Assembly (NCBI RefSeq): GCF_023272795.1
Contig: NZ_CP096829.1
Location: 3,596,001-3,660,000, forward strand
Origin: Flavobacterium humidisoli
GTDB lineage: Bacteria; Bacteroidota; Bacteroidia; Flavobacteriales; Flavobacteriaceae
Direction: 5' to 3'
DNA length: 64,000 nucleotides
Positions 43,601 to 51,607 of the stretch are shown piece by piece (position 1 is the first letter of the stretch; each line of letters begins with the position of its first letter). A model generated the notes under the pieces. It saw nothing but the letters and a program-made list of their open reading frames with translations, was not told the DNA's origin and made no database searches. A program made the translations under genes and the position numbers.

Positions 43601-44614
43601 ATGAAAGCAATAGGATTTAAAACATCATTACCCATAGAAAATCCAGAAAGTTTTATCGAATTTGAAGCGGTAAAGCCAATTCCTGGACCACACGATTTAT
43701 TAGTCAAAATTGATGCGATTTCAGTAAATCCAGTCGATTTTAAGATTCGCCAGAATAGCGCAAAAGATACCGTTTTAGAAACGCCAAAAATTATTGGCTG
43801 GGATGCCGTCGGAATTGTGCAGGCAGTTGGACAGGACGTTACTTTATTCGAAGTAGGAGATCCTGTTTATTATGCTGGAGATATTACCAAACAAGGAAGC
43901 AATGCCGAATATCAGATTATTGATGAAAGAATTGTGGGCAGAAAACCTAAATCATTGAGTATTGAAGAGGCTGCAGTAATTCCGTTAACAGCTTTAACGG
44001 CTTGGGAAATTCTATTTGACAGAATCAGAATTAGTGCTGATAAAGACAAAGGGAAATCAATTTTAATTATTGGTGGAGCAGGAGGAGTGGGTTCGATTGC
44101 CATTCAGATAGCCAAGAAAATTGCTGGCTTAACAGTTATCGCAACAGCGTCGCGTCCAGAAACGATTGCTTGGTGCAAACAGCAGGGAGCTGATTTTGTT
44201 GTGGATCATAAAGATTTGGTTTCTTCGGTTCGAGAAGCTGGTTTTGAGTACGTTGACTTTATTTTAGATTTTGTAGACACCAATACTTATTGGGATATAA
44301 TGGTAGAATTGATTAAACCGCAAGGACACATTGCTTCCATTACAGGAAGTAGCGATCCAGTTGCATTAACCAAACTGAAAAGTAAAAGTGTTTCTTTTTC
44401 TTGGGAATTGATGTACACTCGTTCTATGTATCAAACGGAAGATATGATCGAGCAGCATAATATCTTAAATATTGTATCAGATTTGCTAGACGATGGCATT
44501 CTGAAGACGACTTTAAACACTACTTTGAACGGACTTACGGCTGAAAATCTAAAGAAAGCGCACGAACTTTTGGAATCGGGAAAAACAATTGGAAAAATTG
44601 CGTTAAAGTTCTAA
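43601..44614 (+). CDS. Zinc-type alcohol dehydrogenase/quinone oxidoreductase family protein (MDR superfamily)
   Basis: The 337-residue enzyme has the GroES-like N-terminal domain (DLLVKIDAISVNPVDFKIR, IIGWDAVGIVQAVG) and a Rossmann NAD(P)H site (ILIIGGAGGVGSIAIQIAKKIAG). It lacks the Cys cluster of zinc-binding alcohol dehydrogenases and belongs with the zinc-independent quinone-oxidoreductase-like branch. It would reduce an enone, quinone or aldehyde. It appears monocistronic, with a candidate -7 box TATCTTTG upstream. Confidence 0.9.
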   Translation: MKAIGFKTSLPIENPESFIEFEAVKPIPGPHDLLVKIDAISVNPVDFKIRQNSAKDTVLETPKIIGWDAVGIVQAVGQDVTLFEVGDPVYYAGDITKQGSNAEYQIIDERIVGRKPKSLSIEEAAVIPLTALTAWEILFDRIRISADKDKGKSILIIGGAGGVGSIAIQIAKKIAGLTVIATASRPETIAWCKQQGADFVVDHKDLVSSVREAGFEYVDFILDFVDTNTYWDIMVELIKPQGHIASITGSSDPVALTKLKSKSVSFSWELMYTRSMYQTEDMIEQHNILNIVSDLLDDGILKTTLNTTLNGLTAENLKKAHELLESGKTIGKIALKF

Positions 44615-44756
44615 AGTAAAATAACGCTTGTGATAGTCTAAAACAGTTATTTGGAATCGTTTTAAATAATATTATTTTTAAATAAGAAATTTTTGTATTT
44701 TAGTCGGCTTATAAACCCAATTTTGATATAAATTTTTAACCTAAACAAAATTTTTT

Positions 44757-45143
44757 ATGATTTCAAAAAACACAGACCTTGGATTATTACTATTGCGTAT
44801 TAGTACTGGTGGATTAATGCTTTTTCACGGTGTTTCTAAGTTGATTCACGGAATTTCTTTCCTAGTAGAAAACATGGGCGTATTTGGATACGCGGTTTAC
44901 ATTGGCGAAGTTTTAGCTCCAATTGCTATTTTATTAGGATTTAGAACTAGAATTGCTGCAGTTCTTTTGGCTATTACTTGTGTTGTAGCAGTTGCGACAG
45001 CCCACGCTCAAGATATTTTCTCAATTAGTGATCATGGAGGTTATGCTTTAGAATTATTAATGCTTTACCTTTTTGGAGCTGTTGCCTTATTTTTTACTGG
45101 AGCAGGTAAATTTGCCCTTTCTAAAAACAATCAATGGGACTAA
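44757..45143 (+). CDS. DoxX-family membrane protein
   Basis: The 128-residue protein has four predicted helices with the DoxX signature LLLLRISTGGLMLFHGVSKLIHG at the start, then IGEVLAPIAILLGFRTRIAA and YALELLMLYLFGAVALFFTGAGKFAL. It is better conserved than the DoxX-like protein at 42237. The family is linked to redox and thiol-stress membrane complexes, but a specific role is not shown. It is followed by a clear terminator. Confidence 0.88.
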   Translation: MISKNTDLGLLLLRISTGGLMLFHGVSKLIHGISFLVENMGVFGYAVYIGEVLAPIAILLGFRTRIAAVLLAITCVVAVATAHAQDIFSISDHGGYALELLMLYLFGAVALFFTGAGKFALSKNNQWD

Positions 45144-45169
45144 TTTATTAGGTCGCTTATAAATATAAG

Positions 45170-45202
45170 AAAGCTCTAAATTTCGATTTAGGGCTTTTTT
45201 AT
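45170..45202 (+). terminator. Terminator of the DoxX gene
   Basis: A stem AAAGCTCTAAAT / ATTTAGGGCTTT (one mismatch) with a TTCG loop is followed by TTTATTT, 26 bases after the stop codon. Confidence 0.85.
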
Positions 45203-45395
45203 TTAAATCCCTTTCATTTTGAAAATCAGCGTATCATTTTGATAAGCTTTTACAAATTGATTAAATCCGATTTTTTATTATTTGTTTTATAATGAGTGGT
45301 TTATTGTATTTTGAGATGCTATGGCATGCCTTTTGTTTTTGGATGATGCGGATCATTTTAATAAAAAGCGCCTTAATATAAAAACATTTAAAAAC

Positions 45396-45542
45396 ATGAA
45401 AACAAATAAAAGCAGAAGCAAACAAATTACAAAAACATATTCTTCAAGTAAATCTAGACGAAATAAAGATCGATTCGTTAACTTAATGGTTTTTACAGTA
45501 GTTCTTTTTATCACCGTTATGCTGATTGCTAAAATAGTTTAG
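45396..45542 (+). CDS. Small basic single-pass membrane protein
   Basis: The 48-residue peptide has a strongly basic Ser/Lys/Arg-rich N-terminus (MKTNKSRSKQITKTY, SKSRRNKDR) and one C-terminal membrane helix (LMVFTVVLFITVMLIAKIV). The start at 45396 is preferred over an in-frame upstream ATG (45321) because the extension shows no signal or fold. It ends 5 bases before the acetyltransferase gene, so it may be a leader or partner in the same transcript. It is too short to assign. Confidence 0.5.
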   Translation: MKTNKSRSKQITKTYSSSKSRRNKDRFVNLMVFTVVLFITVMLIAKIV

Positions 45543-45547
45543 GTATC

Positions 45548-46183
45548 ATGAAAACTATTGAGTATAGAAAAGAGGCAACTGTTCTTTCTTCCAATGAAAA
45601 AGCTGCCGAATCTTATGATTTTATTTTAGAAGAAACAAAAGCCGAACATGTTTTTTATCTAAATGAAATCTGCCAAGAAACATTATTATCTGCGAAAGCC
45701 CGCGGAACAGGAATCTCAAGTAGACCTCCCGAACTTCTTGAAAAAAAGATGAGAGAAGGTGAAGCCATTATCGCAATTACAGGAGATGGAAGATGGGCAG
45801 GTTTTGCTTTTATATCTTCGTGGGAAAATGGCAAATATGTTTCTAATTCTGGATTAATTGTCGCACCAGAGTTTAGACACACCGGACTGGCAAAAAAAAT
45901 TAAAAGAAAAATTTTTGAATTCAGCCGTAAAAAATACTCAGAAGCACTTATTTTCAGCCTAACGACAGGTCTTGCCGTTATGAAAATGAATCACGAACTT
46001 GGATTTGAACCCGTTACTTACTCTGAATTGCCAAACGATGAACTTTTTTGGGAAAACTGTAAAAGCTGTATCAACTGTCCAATTTTATTAAGCAAGGGCA
46101 GAAAAAACTGTTTGTGTACCGCTATGCTGTATGATCCGAAGAAAAAGAGCTCTACTGTTTCAGATTTTCGACAAATAAGCTGA
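45548..46183 (+). CDS. GNAT-family acetyltransferase with C-terminal cysteine cluster (arginine-cluster type)
   Basis: The 211-residue protein has a GNAT core (AIIAITGDGRWAGFAFISSW, GLIVAPEFRHTGLAKKIKRKIFEFSRKK) and a C-terminal cluster Cys171-x2-Cys174-x2-Cys177-x10-Cys188-x-Cys190 (ending LCTAMLYDP). The same arrangement occurs, as I remember, in the GNAT proteins encoded upstream of argG in Bacteroidota arginine clusters, which are thought to act as N-acetylglutamate/N-acetylornithine-type synthases. No arginine genes are here, so this could be a paralogue. The cysteines could bind Zn or an Fe-S cluster. The acetyl-CoA loop is atypical (RHTGLA). Confidence 0.8.
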   Translation: MKTIEYRKEATVLSSNEKAAESYDFILEETKAEHVFYLNEICQETLLSAKARGTGISSRPPELLEKKMREGEAIIAITGDGRWAGFAFISSWENGKYVSNSGLIVAPEFRHTGLAKKIKRKIFEFSRKKYSEALIFSLTTGLAVMKMNHELGFEPVTYSELPNDELFWENCKSCINCPILLSKGRKNCLCTAMLYDPKKKSSTVSDFRQIS

Positions 46184-46200
46184 AAAAATCTTTTTTATGC

Positions 46201-46208
46201 TATTTTTG
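46201..46208 (+). promoter_or_regulatory. Candidate -7 element TATTTTTG upstream of a TonB receptor gene
   Basis: TATTTTTG matches the flavobacterial TAnnTTTG -7 box and lies 35 bases before the ATG at 46243. No convincing TTTG at the correct spacing is visible. Confidence 0.5.
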
Positions 46209-46242
46209 CGCTCAAATTATCAAATTAGTTACCAAAATAGCA

Positions 46243-48447
46243 ATGAAATCTTTATCAGCCCTTTTCTTTTTTATTCTTTCTGTTTCTATCCATGCACAAT
46301 CTGTCAACGGTATTGTAAATGATGGAAGCGGAAAATCTTTATCAGAAGTATTAATTCGTGATTTAACCTCAAAAACACACGCACATACTGATGCCAATGG
46401 AAAATTTACATTAGAAGGAGTTGAGGTAAATGATAGTTTGCTGATTACAAAAAAAGGATTTTCTCCTCAAAAAATTAAACTTGCTTCTTTTGATTTTTTA
46501 ACGATTTCAATAAATGAAAAGCCTTTTTTACTAGAAGAAGTTAAGATTAGTAATAATTTAAAATACCTAAATACTATTTCTAAAATTGATTTTGAAATCC
46601 AACCAATTTCAAATTCTCAGGATCTGCTGCGAAAAGTTCCAGGACTTTTCATCGGTCAGCATGCAGGAGGAGGAAAAGCAGAACAGATTTTCTTAAGAGG
46701 TTTTGACTGTGATCACGGAACCGATATTAATATTACAGTTGATGGAATGCCAGTAAACATGGTTTCGCACGCCCACGGGCAAGGTTATTCCGATCTGCAT
46801 TTTGTGATTCCAGAAACAGTAGATAATATTGATTTTGATAAAGGAGCCTATTTTGTAGATAAAGGCGATTTTACAACTGCTGGATATGTTGGCTTTAATA
46901 CTAAAAATGCTTTACAAAACAGCTCTATTTCTTTTGAAGGCGGGCAGTTTGATACCTTTCGTACTGTTGCTATGTTTAATTTATTGAACAAAGAAAACCA
47001 ATCGGCTTATTTTGCGGGAGAATACATGATGACCGATGGCTATTTTGATGCTCCACAGAACTTTAACCGAATTAATTTGTTTGGAAAATACAATGCTAAA
47101 ATGGAGAACGGAGATCGTCTGGCTCTTTCGGTTTCACATTTTAAAAGCCAGTGGGATGCCAGCGGACAAATTCCGGACCGTGCGGTAAACGACGGAACAA
47201 TTTCGCATTACGGAGCAATTGATTCTAATGAAGGAGGAAACACCGACAGAACCAATTTCAATCTACAATACGATGCAAAAATTGACGAAAATACGCATAT
47301 TAAAAGCAGTGCTTATTTAAGCAAATATGACTTTGAACTGTATTCTAATTTTACTTTTTTCTTAAACGATCCTGTTAACGGTGATCAGATTAAACAAAAA
47401 GAAAACAGAACTATTGTAGGTTTTCAGTCTGAATACGATCAGAAATTAAACCATAATTGGCGTTTTAAATTTGGGGCAGGGCTTCGAAATGATCATAATA
47501 AAGATGTAGAGTTATCTCACACATTGAACAGAAAAACAGTTCTAGAGTATTTGAGTTTAGGAACTGTAAACCAGACCAATTTGTTTAGTTATTCAAGTCT
47601 TGATTTTACAGCAGGAAAGTGGTTAGTGAATGGAGGATTGCGTTTAGATTATTTCAAATTTGGGTACGAAGATCAATTGTCTGCAACTTATACCAATCAG
47701 ACGCAAACCAAAGCAATTGTGAGTCCAAAATTGAACTTTTTGTATACTCAGAATGATAAATTAAACTATTTCCTGAAATTAGGAAAAGGATTTCACAGCA
47801 ACGATACTCGAGTAGTGGTGGCGCAAAAAGGAGAAAAGATTCTTCCAGAAACGTATGGAGCAGATTTAGGGATCAATTGGAAACCATTTCCACGCATGAT
47901 TGTTAATTCAGCAGTTTGGTATTTGTATTTAGCACAGGAATTTGTTTATGTGGGAGATGAAGCGGTTGTTGAACCAAGCGGAAAAACAGAAAGAAAAGGT
48001 TTCGATTTTGGTTTCAGATATCAATTGACTAATTGGTTATTCTGGAATACCGATTACACATACACACACGCAAGAGCAATTGATGAGCCTAAAGGAAATG
48101 ATTATCTTCCATTAGCTCCAAAAAATACTTTAATGAACGGAATTTCGGTAAAAGATCTAAAAGGATTTTCAGGAAGTTTGAGAACCCGTTTCTTAGGCGA
48201 CAGACCAGCAAACGAAGACAATTCGGTTGTAGCAAAAGGTTATTGCATTACCGATTTTTCTGTGAATTATCAGATAAGAAAAGTTTCAATCGGTGTAAAC
48301 ATCGACAATATTTTCAATACAAAATGGAAAGAAACGCAATTTTTAACCGAATCAAGACTGGCAAATGAAACCGATCCTGTCGAAGAAATTCATTTTACAG
48401 CAGGAACTCCGTTTAATGCACGTTTGATTTTGAAATACACATGGTAG
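46243..48447 (+). CDS. TonB-dependent receptor with His-rich plug segment
   Basis: The 734-residue outer-membrane protein has a signal peptide (ALFFFILSVSIHAQ), a short carboxypeptidase-like domain (about 20-95), a plug and a barrel ending LILKYTW. The plug contains FDCDHGTDINITVDGMP and SHAHGQGYSDLHFVIPE with His158, His176, His178 and His186. This block is conserved in a broad TonB-receptor subfamily and suggests handling of a metal or metal complex, but the substrate has not been established here. There is a -7 box upstream and an inverted repeat downstream, consistent with a single-gene unit. Confidence 0.88.
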   Translation: MKSLSALFFFILSVSIHAQSVNGIVNDGSGKSLSEVLIRDLTSKTHAHTDANGKFTLEGVEVNDSLLITKKGFSPQKIKLASFDFLTISINEKPFLLEEVKISNNLKYLNTISKIDFEIQPISNSQDLLRKVPGLFIGQHAGGGKAEQIFLRGFDCDHGTDINITVDGMPVNMVSHAHGQGYSDLHFVIPETVDNIDFDKGAYFVDKGDFTTAGYVGFNTKNALQNSSISFEGGQFDTFRTVAMFNLLNKENQSAYFAGEYMMTDGYFDAPQNFNRINLFGKYNAKMENGDRLALSVSHFKSQWDASGQIPDRAVNDGTISHYGAIDSNEGGNTDRTNFNLQYDAKIDENTHIKSSAYLSKYDFELYSNFTFFLNDPVNGDQIKQKENRTIVGFQSEYDQKLNHNWRFKFGAGLRNDHNKDVELSHTLNRKTVLEYLSLGTVNQTNLFSYSSLDFTAGKWLVNGGLRLDYFKFGYEDQLSATYTNQTQTKAIVSPKLNFLYTQNDKLNYFLKLGKGFHSNDTRVVVAQKGEKILPETYGADLGINWKPFPRMIVNSAVWYLYLAQEFVYVGDEAVVEPSGKTERKGFDFGFRYQLTNWLFWNTDYTYTHARAIDEPKGNDYLPLAPKNTLMNGISVKDLKGFSGSLRTRFLGDRPANEDNSVVAKGYCITDFSVNYQIRKVSIGVNIDNIFNTKWKETQFLTESRLANETDPVEEIHFTAGTPFNARLILKYTW

Positions 48448-48458
48448 AGAATTTAGGC

Positions 48459-48511
48459 AATTAGAAAATATGCCAATTAGAGTAATTATCTAATTGGCCC
48501 ATTTTCTAATT
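48459..48511. terminator. Inverted repeat downstream of the TonB receptor gene
   Basis: AATTAGAAAATATGCCAATT (from 48459, arm to 48481) is mirrored imperfectly by TCTAATTGGCCCATTTTC (from 48489, arm to 48511). The arms are 23 bases with mismatches near the centre. It starts 11 bases after the stop codon. Confidence 0.6.
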
Positions 48512-48638
48512 ATCTAATTCTATTATCGTCTAAAATAACATTTTCACCGAGTAGATTGTATGTTCTACCGATCACAATTTTAATTGATATACTCGCGATA
48601 TACTTTTGATCAAAATTAAAACCTTAAAAATCAAAATT

Positions 48639-49367
48639 ATGTCATTATTTACACCTCTTCTTTGGATTTTGTTAATCGCTCCGATTATTGTGATCGCGTG
48701 TTTCAAATCGGAAAAACCGAATTTAAAATATTTAGGATTCTTTATTTTATATTTTCTTGCAGATGTATTTTTACAGGCTTCAGGAAAACAACTCATAAAT
48801 CTTGATTTAAAGTTCAATTGGGCAGGAAAATTTCTGAGCTTAGTTTTAGGATTGCTTATAATCTTTTCAGTATCAAAAGAAGAAAGAATTAAAATCGGAT
48901 TTACTTCTAAAACCAATTCAAAAGCAAGCTTGAAATTCGGATTATTGGTTTTCTTCGGATTCACTTTGTTCGACATTATTTTTAAGCTCATTTTATTTCC
49001 AAAAGGAAATGCCTTCAATCTAGAAACTTTTCTTTTTCAAGCCACAATGCCTGGATTAACAGAAGAAATTCTTTTTAGAGGAATCTCTTTGTGGCTTTTA
49101 GACAAAGCTTTTGCGCCAACATGGAACTATCGAGGCATTAAATTTGGCTGGGCGTTTGTTATCGTAACGGTTTTATTTGGAGTTTCTCACGGAGCAATTC
49201 TGGATCAGGATTTACATTTAAAATTAGATATTATTACAATGGTATACTTAACCTTAATTTCTTCATTAAGCGTTGGTATTTTAAGACAGTTTTCTGGAAA
49301 TCTTATTTATTCTATTCTAGGGCATAACACGATTAATTTGATCAATGCGGTTATTAGAATTTTATAA
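48639..49367 (+). CDS. CPBP-family intramembrane glutamic endopeptidase
   Basis: The 242-residue protein has about seven membrane helices and the Abi/CAAX-protease motifs: EEILFRG (motif 1, Glu-Glu and Arg), FGVSHGAIL (His) and ILGHNTINLINA (His). The chosen ATG is at 48639 (MSLFTPLLW); an upstream ATG would add a Lys-rich extension. Bacterial members act in peptide processing, self-immunity or protein turnover, but the substrate here is unknown. It is followed by, and may be co-transcribed with, a LytS/LytR-type pair. Confidence 0.88.
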   Translation: MSLFTPLLWILLIAPIIVIACFKSEKPNLKYLGFFILYFLADVFLQASGKQLINLDLKFNWAGKFLSLVLGLLIIFSVSKEERIKIGFTSKTNSKASLKFGLLVFFGFTLFDIIFKLILFPKGNAFNLETFLFQATMPGLTEEILFRGISLWLLDKAFAPTWNYRGIKFGWAFVIVTVLFGVSHGAILDQDLHLKLDIITMVYLTLISSLSVGILRQFSGNLIYSILGHNTINLINAVIRIL

Positions 49368-49385
49368 AACCTGCCAAATTAAAGT

Positions 49386-49393
49386 TATATTTG
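49386..49393 (+). promoter_or_regulatory. Candidate -7 element TATATTTG for the LytS-like kinase gene
   Basis: TATATTTG fits TAnnTTTG and is 23 bases before ATG 49417. A weak TTTA (49361-49364) lies 21 bases upstream of it. It supports the shorter kinase start over an ATG at 49345 inside the protease gene. Confidence 0.45.
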
Positions 49394-49416
49394 AAACTGC
49401 TTTACAAATCTTTTAC

Positions 49417-50577
49417 ATGCCAAATACCACATCGACTTCGGGATTTTTTTTAGATAAAATGGCGCCGCTGAATTTTGATCACTTTTTCACTAAAAGAAAT
49501 CGAATTTTATTGCACGTTTTTATGTGGTTTGGGTTTGCTGTATTACTCTTTCTAAGTTATGTTATTGGCTATCATTTAATGTACTTTGATGCCGTTCTGC
49601 TTACATTGAGAATGGCTGCGGTAAATATGATTGTGTTTTATATGCTGTTCTATTTACTGTTGCCAAAGATATTTTCAGGAAGTAAAACCCGAATTATAAT
49701 GCTGCTGCTATTGGTTTTTCCAGTTTCCATATTTGTCTGGATGGCGGCAACGTATTTTATTTCACTGTTATATCATGCTTTAGGTTTTGAAATTACTTTT
49801 GGAGAACTGAAAGATGTCATTAAAAAGAGTGCAAACCAAACTTTTCTAGAAGCAGTTTCTCCAAAAAGAATGCTTTCGCAGACCATAATTATTATCTCAT
49901 TGCTTTCGCCTTTTTGTTTTGCTAAAATATTGGTAGAAATCACGAAATTGTACAACAAGAAATTTCAAATTGAAAGAGAAAAAACAGCTTTAGAAATTCA
50001 GAATATTCAAATTGAGAAAGACTTTCTGAAAGCACAGTTAAATCCGCATTTTTTATTTAATACCTTAAATAATCTGTACGGATTAACGGTTAGAAAAGAC
50101 AATCTGGCTCCAGAATTAATCTTGAATCTTTCGGATATTATGAGCTACACGCTCTACGAATCGAATACCGAAATTGTCCGTTTGGAAAAAGAATTGGATT
50201 TCATCAAAAATTATATCGCTTTAGAAAAAATGCGTTATGCAGATGATGCCAATATTCAAGTTACTATTGAAGGACAAACTGCAGGACTTTTTGTTGCACC
50301 GCTTCTAACCTTTACTTTTATTGAAAATGCTTTTAAATATGGTTTAAAAAGCAAAAATGCTTTTGTAAAACTCGACATTAAGATGGAAAACAATAATTTT
50401 TGGTTTAGCTTAGAGAACGATTCGGAAGCAACGGAAAATGATTCTGATTTTGGCGGAATAGGAGTAGAGAATGCCCGTAAACGTTTAGAATTGCTGTATC
50501 CCGATCAATATAAATTAGAAATTAAAAGACTGGAAAACTCGTTTAAAGTCGATTTAAAAATAGTTTTAAGAAAATAA
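49417..50577 (+). CDS. LytS-type sensor histidine kinase (His_kinase family)
   Basis: The 386-residue protein has four hydrophobic helices (about 35-175), a short coiled coil and a His_kinase domain with the motif LKAQLNPHFLFNTLNNLYGL (catalytic His in NPHFLF), followed by an ATPase lobe (APLLTFTFIENAFKYG, GGIGVENARKRLELLY). Kinases of this family partner with LytTR regulators. The gene overlaps the regulator gene by one base (TAATG), a strong sign of coupled translation. The signal sensed by the membrane part is unknown. Confidence 0.92.
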   Translation: MPNTTSTSGFFLDKMAPLNFDHFFTKRNRILLHVFMWFGFAVLLFLSYVIGYHLMYFDAVLLTLRMAAVNMIVFYMLFYLLLPKIFSGSKTRIIMLLLLVFPVSIFVWMAATYFISLLYHALGFEITFGELKDVIKKSANQTFLEAVSPKRMLSQTIIIISLLSPFCFAKILVEITKLYNKKFQIEREKTALEIQNIQIEKDFLKAQLNPHFLFNTLNNLYGLTVRKDNLAPELILNLSDIMSYTLYESNTEIVRLEKELDFIKNYIALEKMRYADDANIQVTIEGQTAGLFVAPLLTFTFIENAFKYGLKSKNAFVKLDIKMENNNFWFSLENDSEATENDSDFGGIGVENARKRLELLYPDQYKLEIKRLENSFKVDLKIVLRK

Positions 50578-51284
50578 TGGAAAAACTGACATGCATTGTT
50601 GTAGACGATGAACCAATTGCAAGAGATATTATCGAATCTTTTATTGCTGAAATTCCGTTTCTGGAACTAAAAGACTCGTTTGCAGAAGCTTCTAAAGCAT
50701 TATTGTTTCTGCAGGAAAATGAAGTTGATATAATTTTCAGCGACATCGAAATGCCTAAATTTAATGGTTTAGAATTGGCGCAGTCGCTTACGAAAGCTCC
50801 AGTTATTATTTTTATCACGGCACATCGCAATTTTGCTTTGGAAGGTTTTGAAACCGGAGCAGTCGATTATCTGTTAAAACCCGTTCGTTTTGATCGTTTC
50901 TTGAAGGCGGTAAATCGCGCCAAAGAATATCTTTCACTAAAGAAAACAACTTCGGTTCATCAAATCAATTCCGATCGTATTTTTATTAAATCGGATGGAA
51001 AACTGATTAAAATTCTTTTGAGTGAAATTCTTTATGTCGAAGCGCAGGGCGATTATCTGAAATTTGTTATTAATGGCGGCTCGTACACTACTTTAGGAAC
51101 ATTAAAGTCAATGGAAGAAGTGCTGAAACTGCCCATGTTCTTTCGGGTGCAGCGTTCTTTTATTCTAAATCTCGAAGCGGTGAGAAGTCTCAACGGAAAC
51201 GTGGTCGAATTGATTGATGGAAAAACCATTTCTGCGGCGTTGAATAAAAAAGAGGAATTGTATTCGTTGCTAGGGATTAAGTAG
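50577..51284 (+). CDS. LytTR-family response regulator
   Basis: The 235-residue protein has a receiver (CIVVDDEPIARDII; phospho-acceptor in IIFSDIEMPKFNGLEL; ITAHRNFALEGFETGAVDYLLKPV) and a C-terminal LytTR DNA-binding domain (SDRIFIKSDGKLIKILLSEILYVEAQGDYLKF, RVQRSFILNLEAV). It is the partner of the kinase with which it overlaps by one base. Targets are unknown; the neighbouring CPBP protease gene is a candidate. Confidence 0.93.
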   Translation: MEKLTCIVVDDEPIARDIIESFIAEIPFLELKDSFAEASKALLFLQENEVDIIFSDIEMPKFNGLELAQSLTKAPVIIFITAHRNFALEGFETGAVDYLLKPVRFDRFLKAVNRAKEYLSLKKTTSVHQINSDRIFIKSDGKLIKILLSEILYVEAQGDYLKFVINGGSYTTLGTLKSMEEVLKLPMFFRVQRSFILNLEAVRSLNGNVVELIDGKTISAALNKKEELYSLLGIK

Positions 51285-51607
51285 TCTTTTTAACGCAGAG
51301 TTCGCAAAGGATTTACGAAGAGAAACGCAAAGTTTTGGAGTTACATTTTATTTTAAAAGGTCACAGAGCGATAGTAAAAAATTCCAATTTTAAAACATAG
51401 CGCGCGGTTTCAACCGCGGAAACGCCCAGAAATACATTGTGTAATTTACGTTGTGTTCCCTCGGTTGAAACCCCGAGCTATGTTTTATAAAACAGATAAA
51501 TAAAACCTTACGGAAAAATTGTATTGAATTTTTCATAAAACCATAAAGCGAAAAAAAACTTTGCGTCTCTGCGACTTTGCGAGAGTTATTTAAGCTACTT
51601 AAAAAAC
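51285..51607. repeat. Nested dispersed inverted repeats
   Basis: An outer frame of GCAAAG-type units (51290-51336) is mirrored near 51556-51590 (AACTTTGCGTCTCTGCGACTTTGCG). Inside it, TAAAACATAGC (51391-51401) is mirrored by GCTATGTTTTA (51477-51487), with a GGTTTCAACCGCGG unit in the left half and GGTTGAAACCCCGAG in the right, giving a long imperfect stem. It lies between convergent genes, where it may also terminate transcription. No gene is present. Confidence 0.75.
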
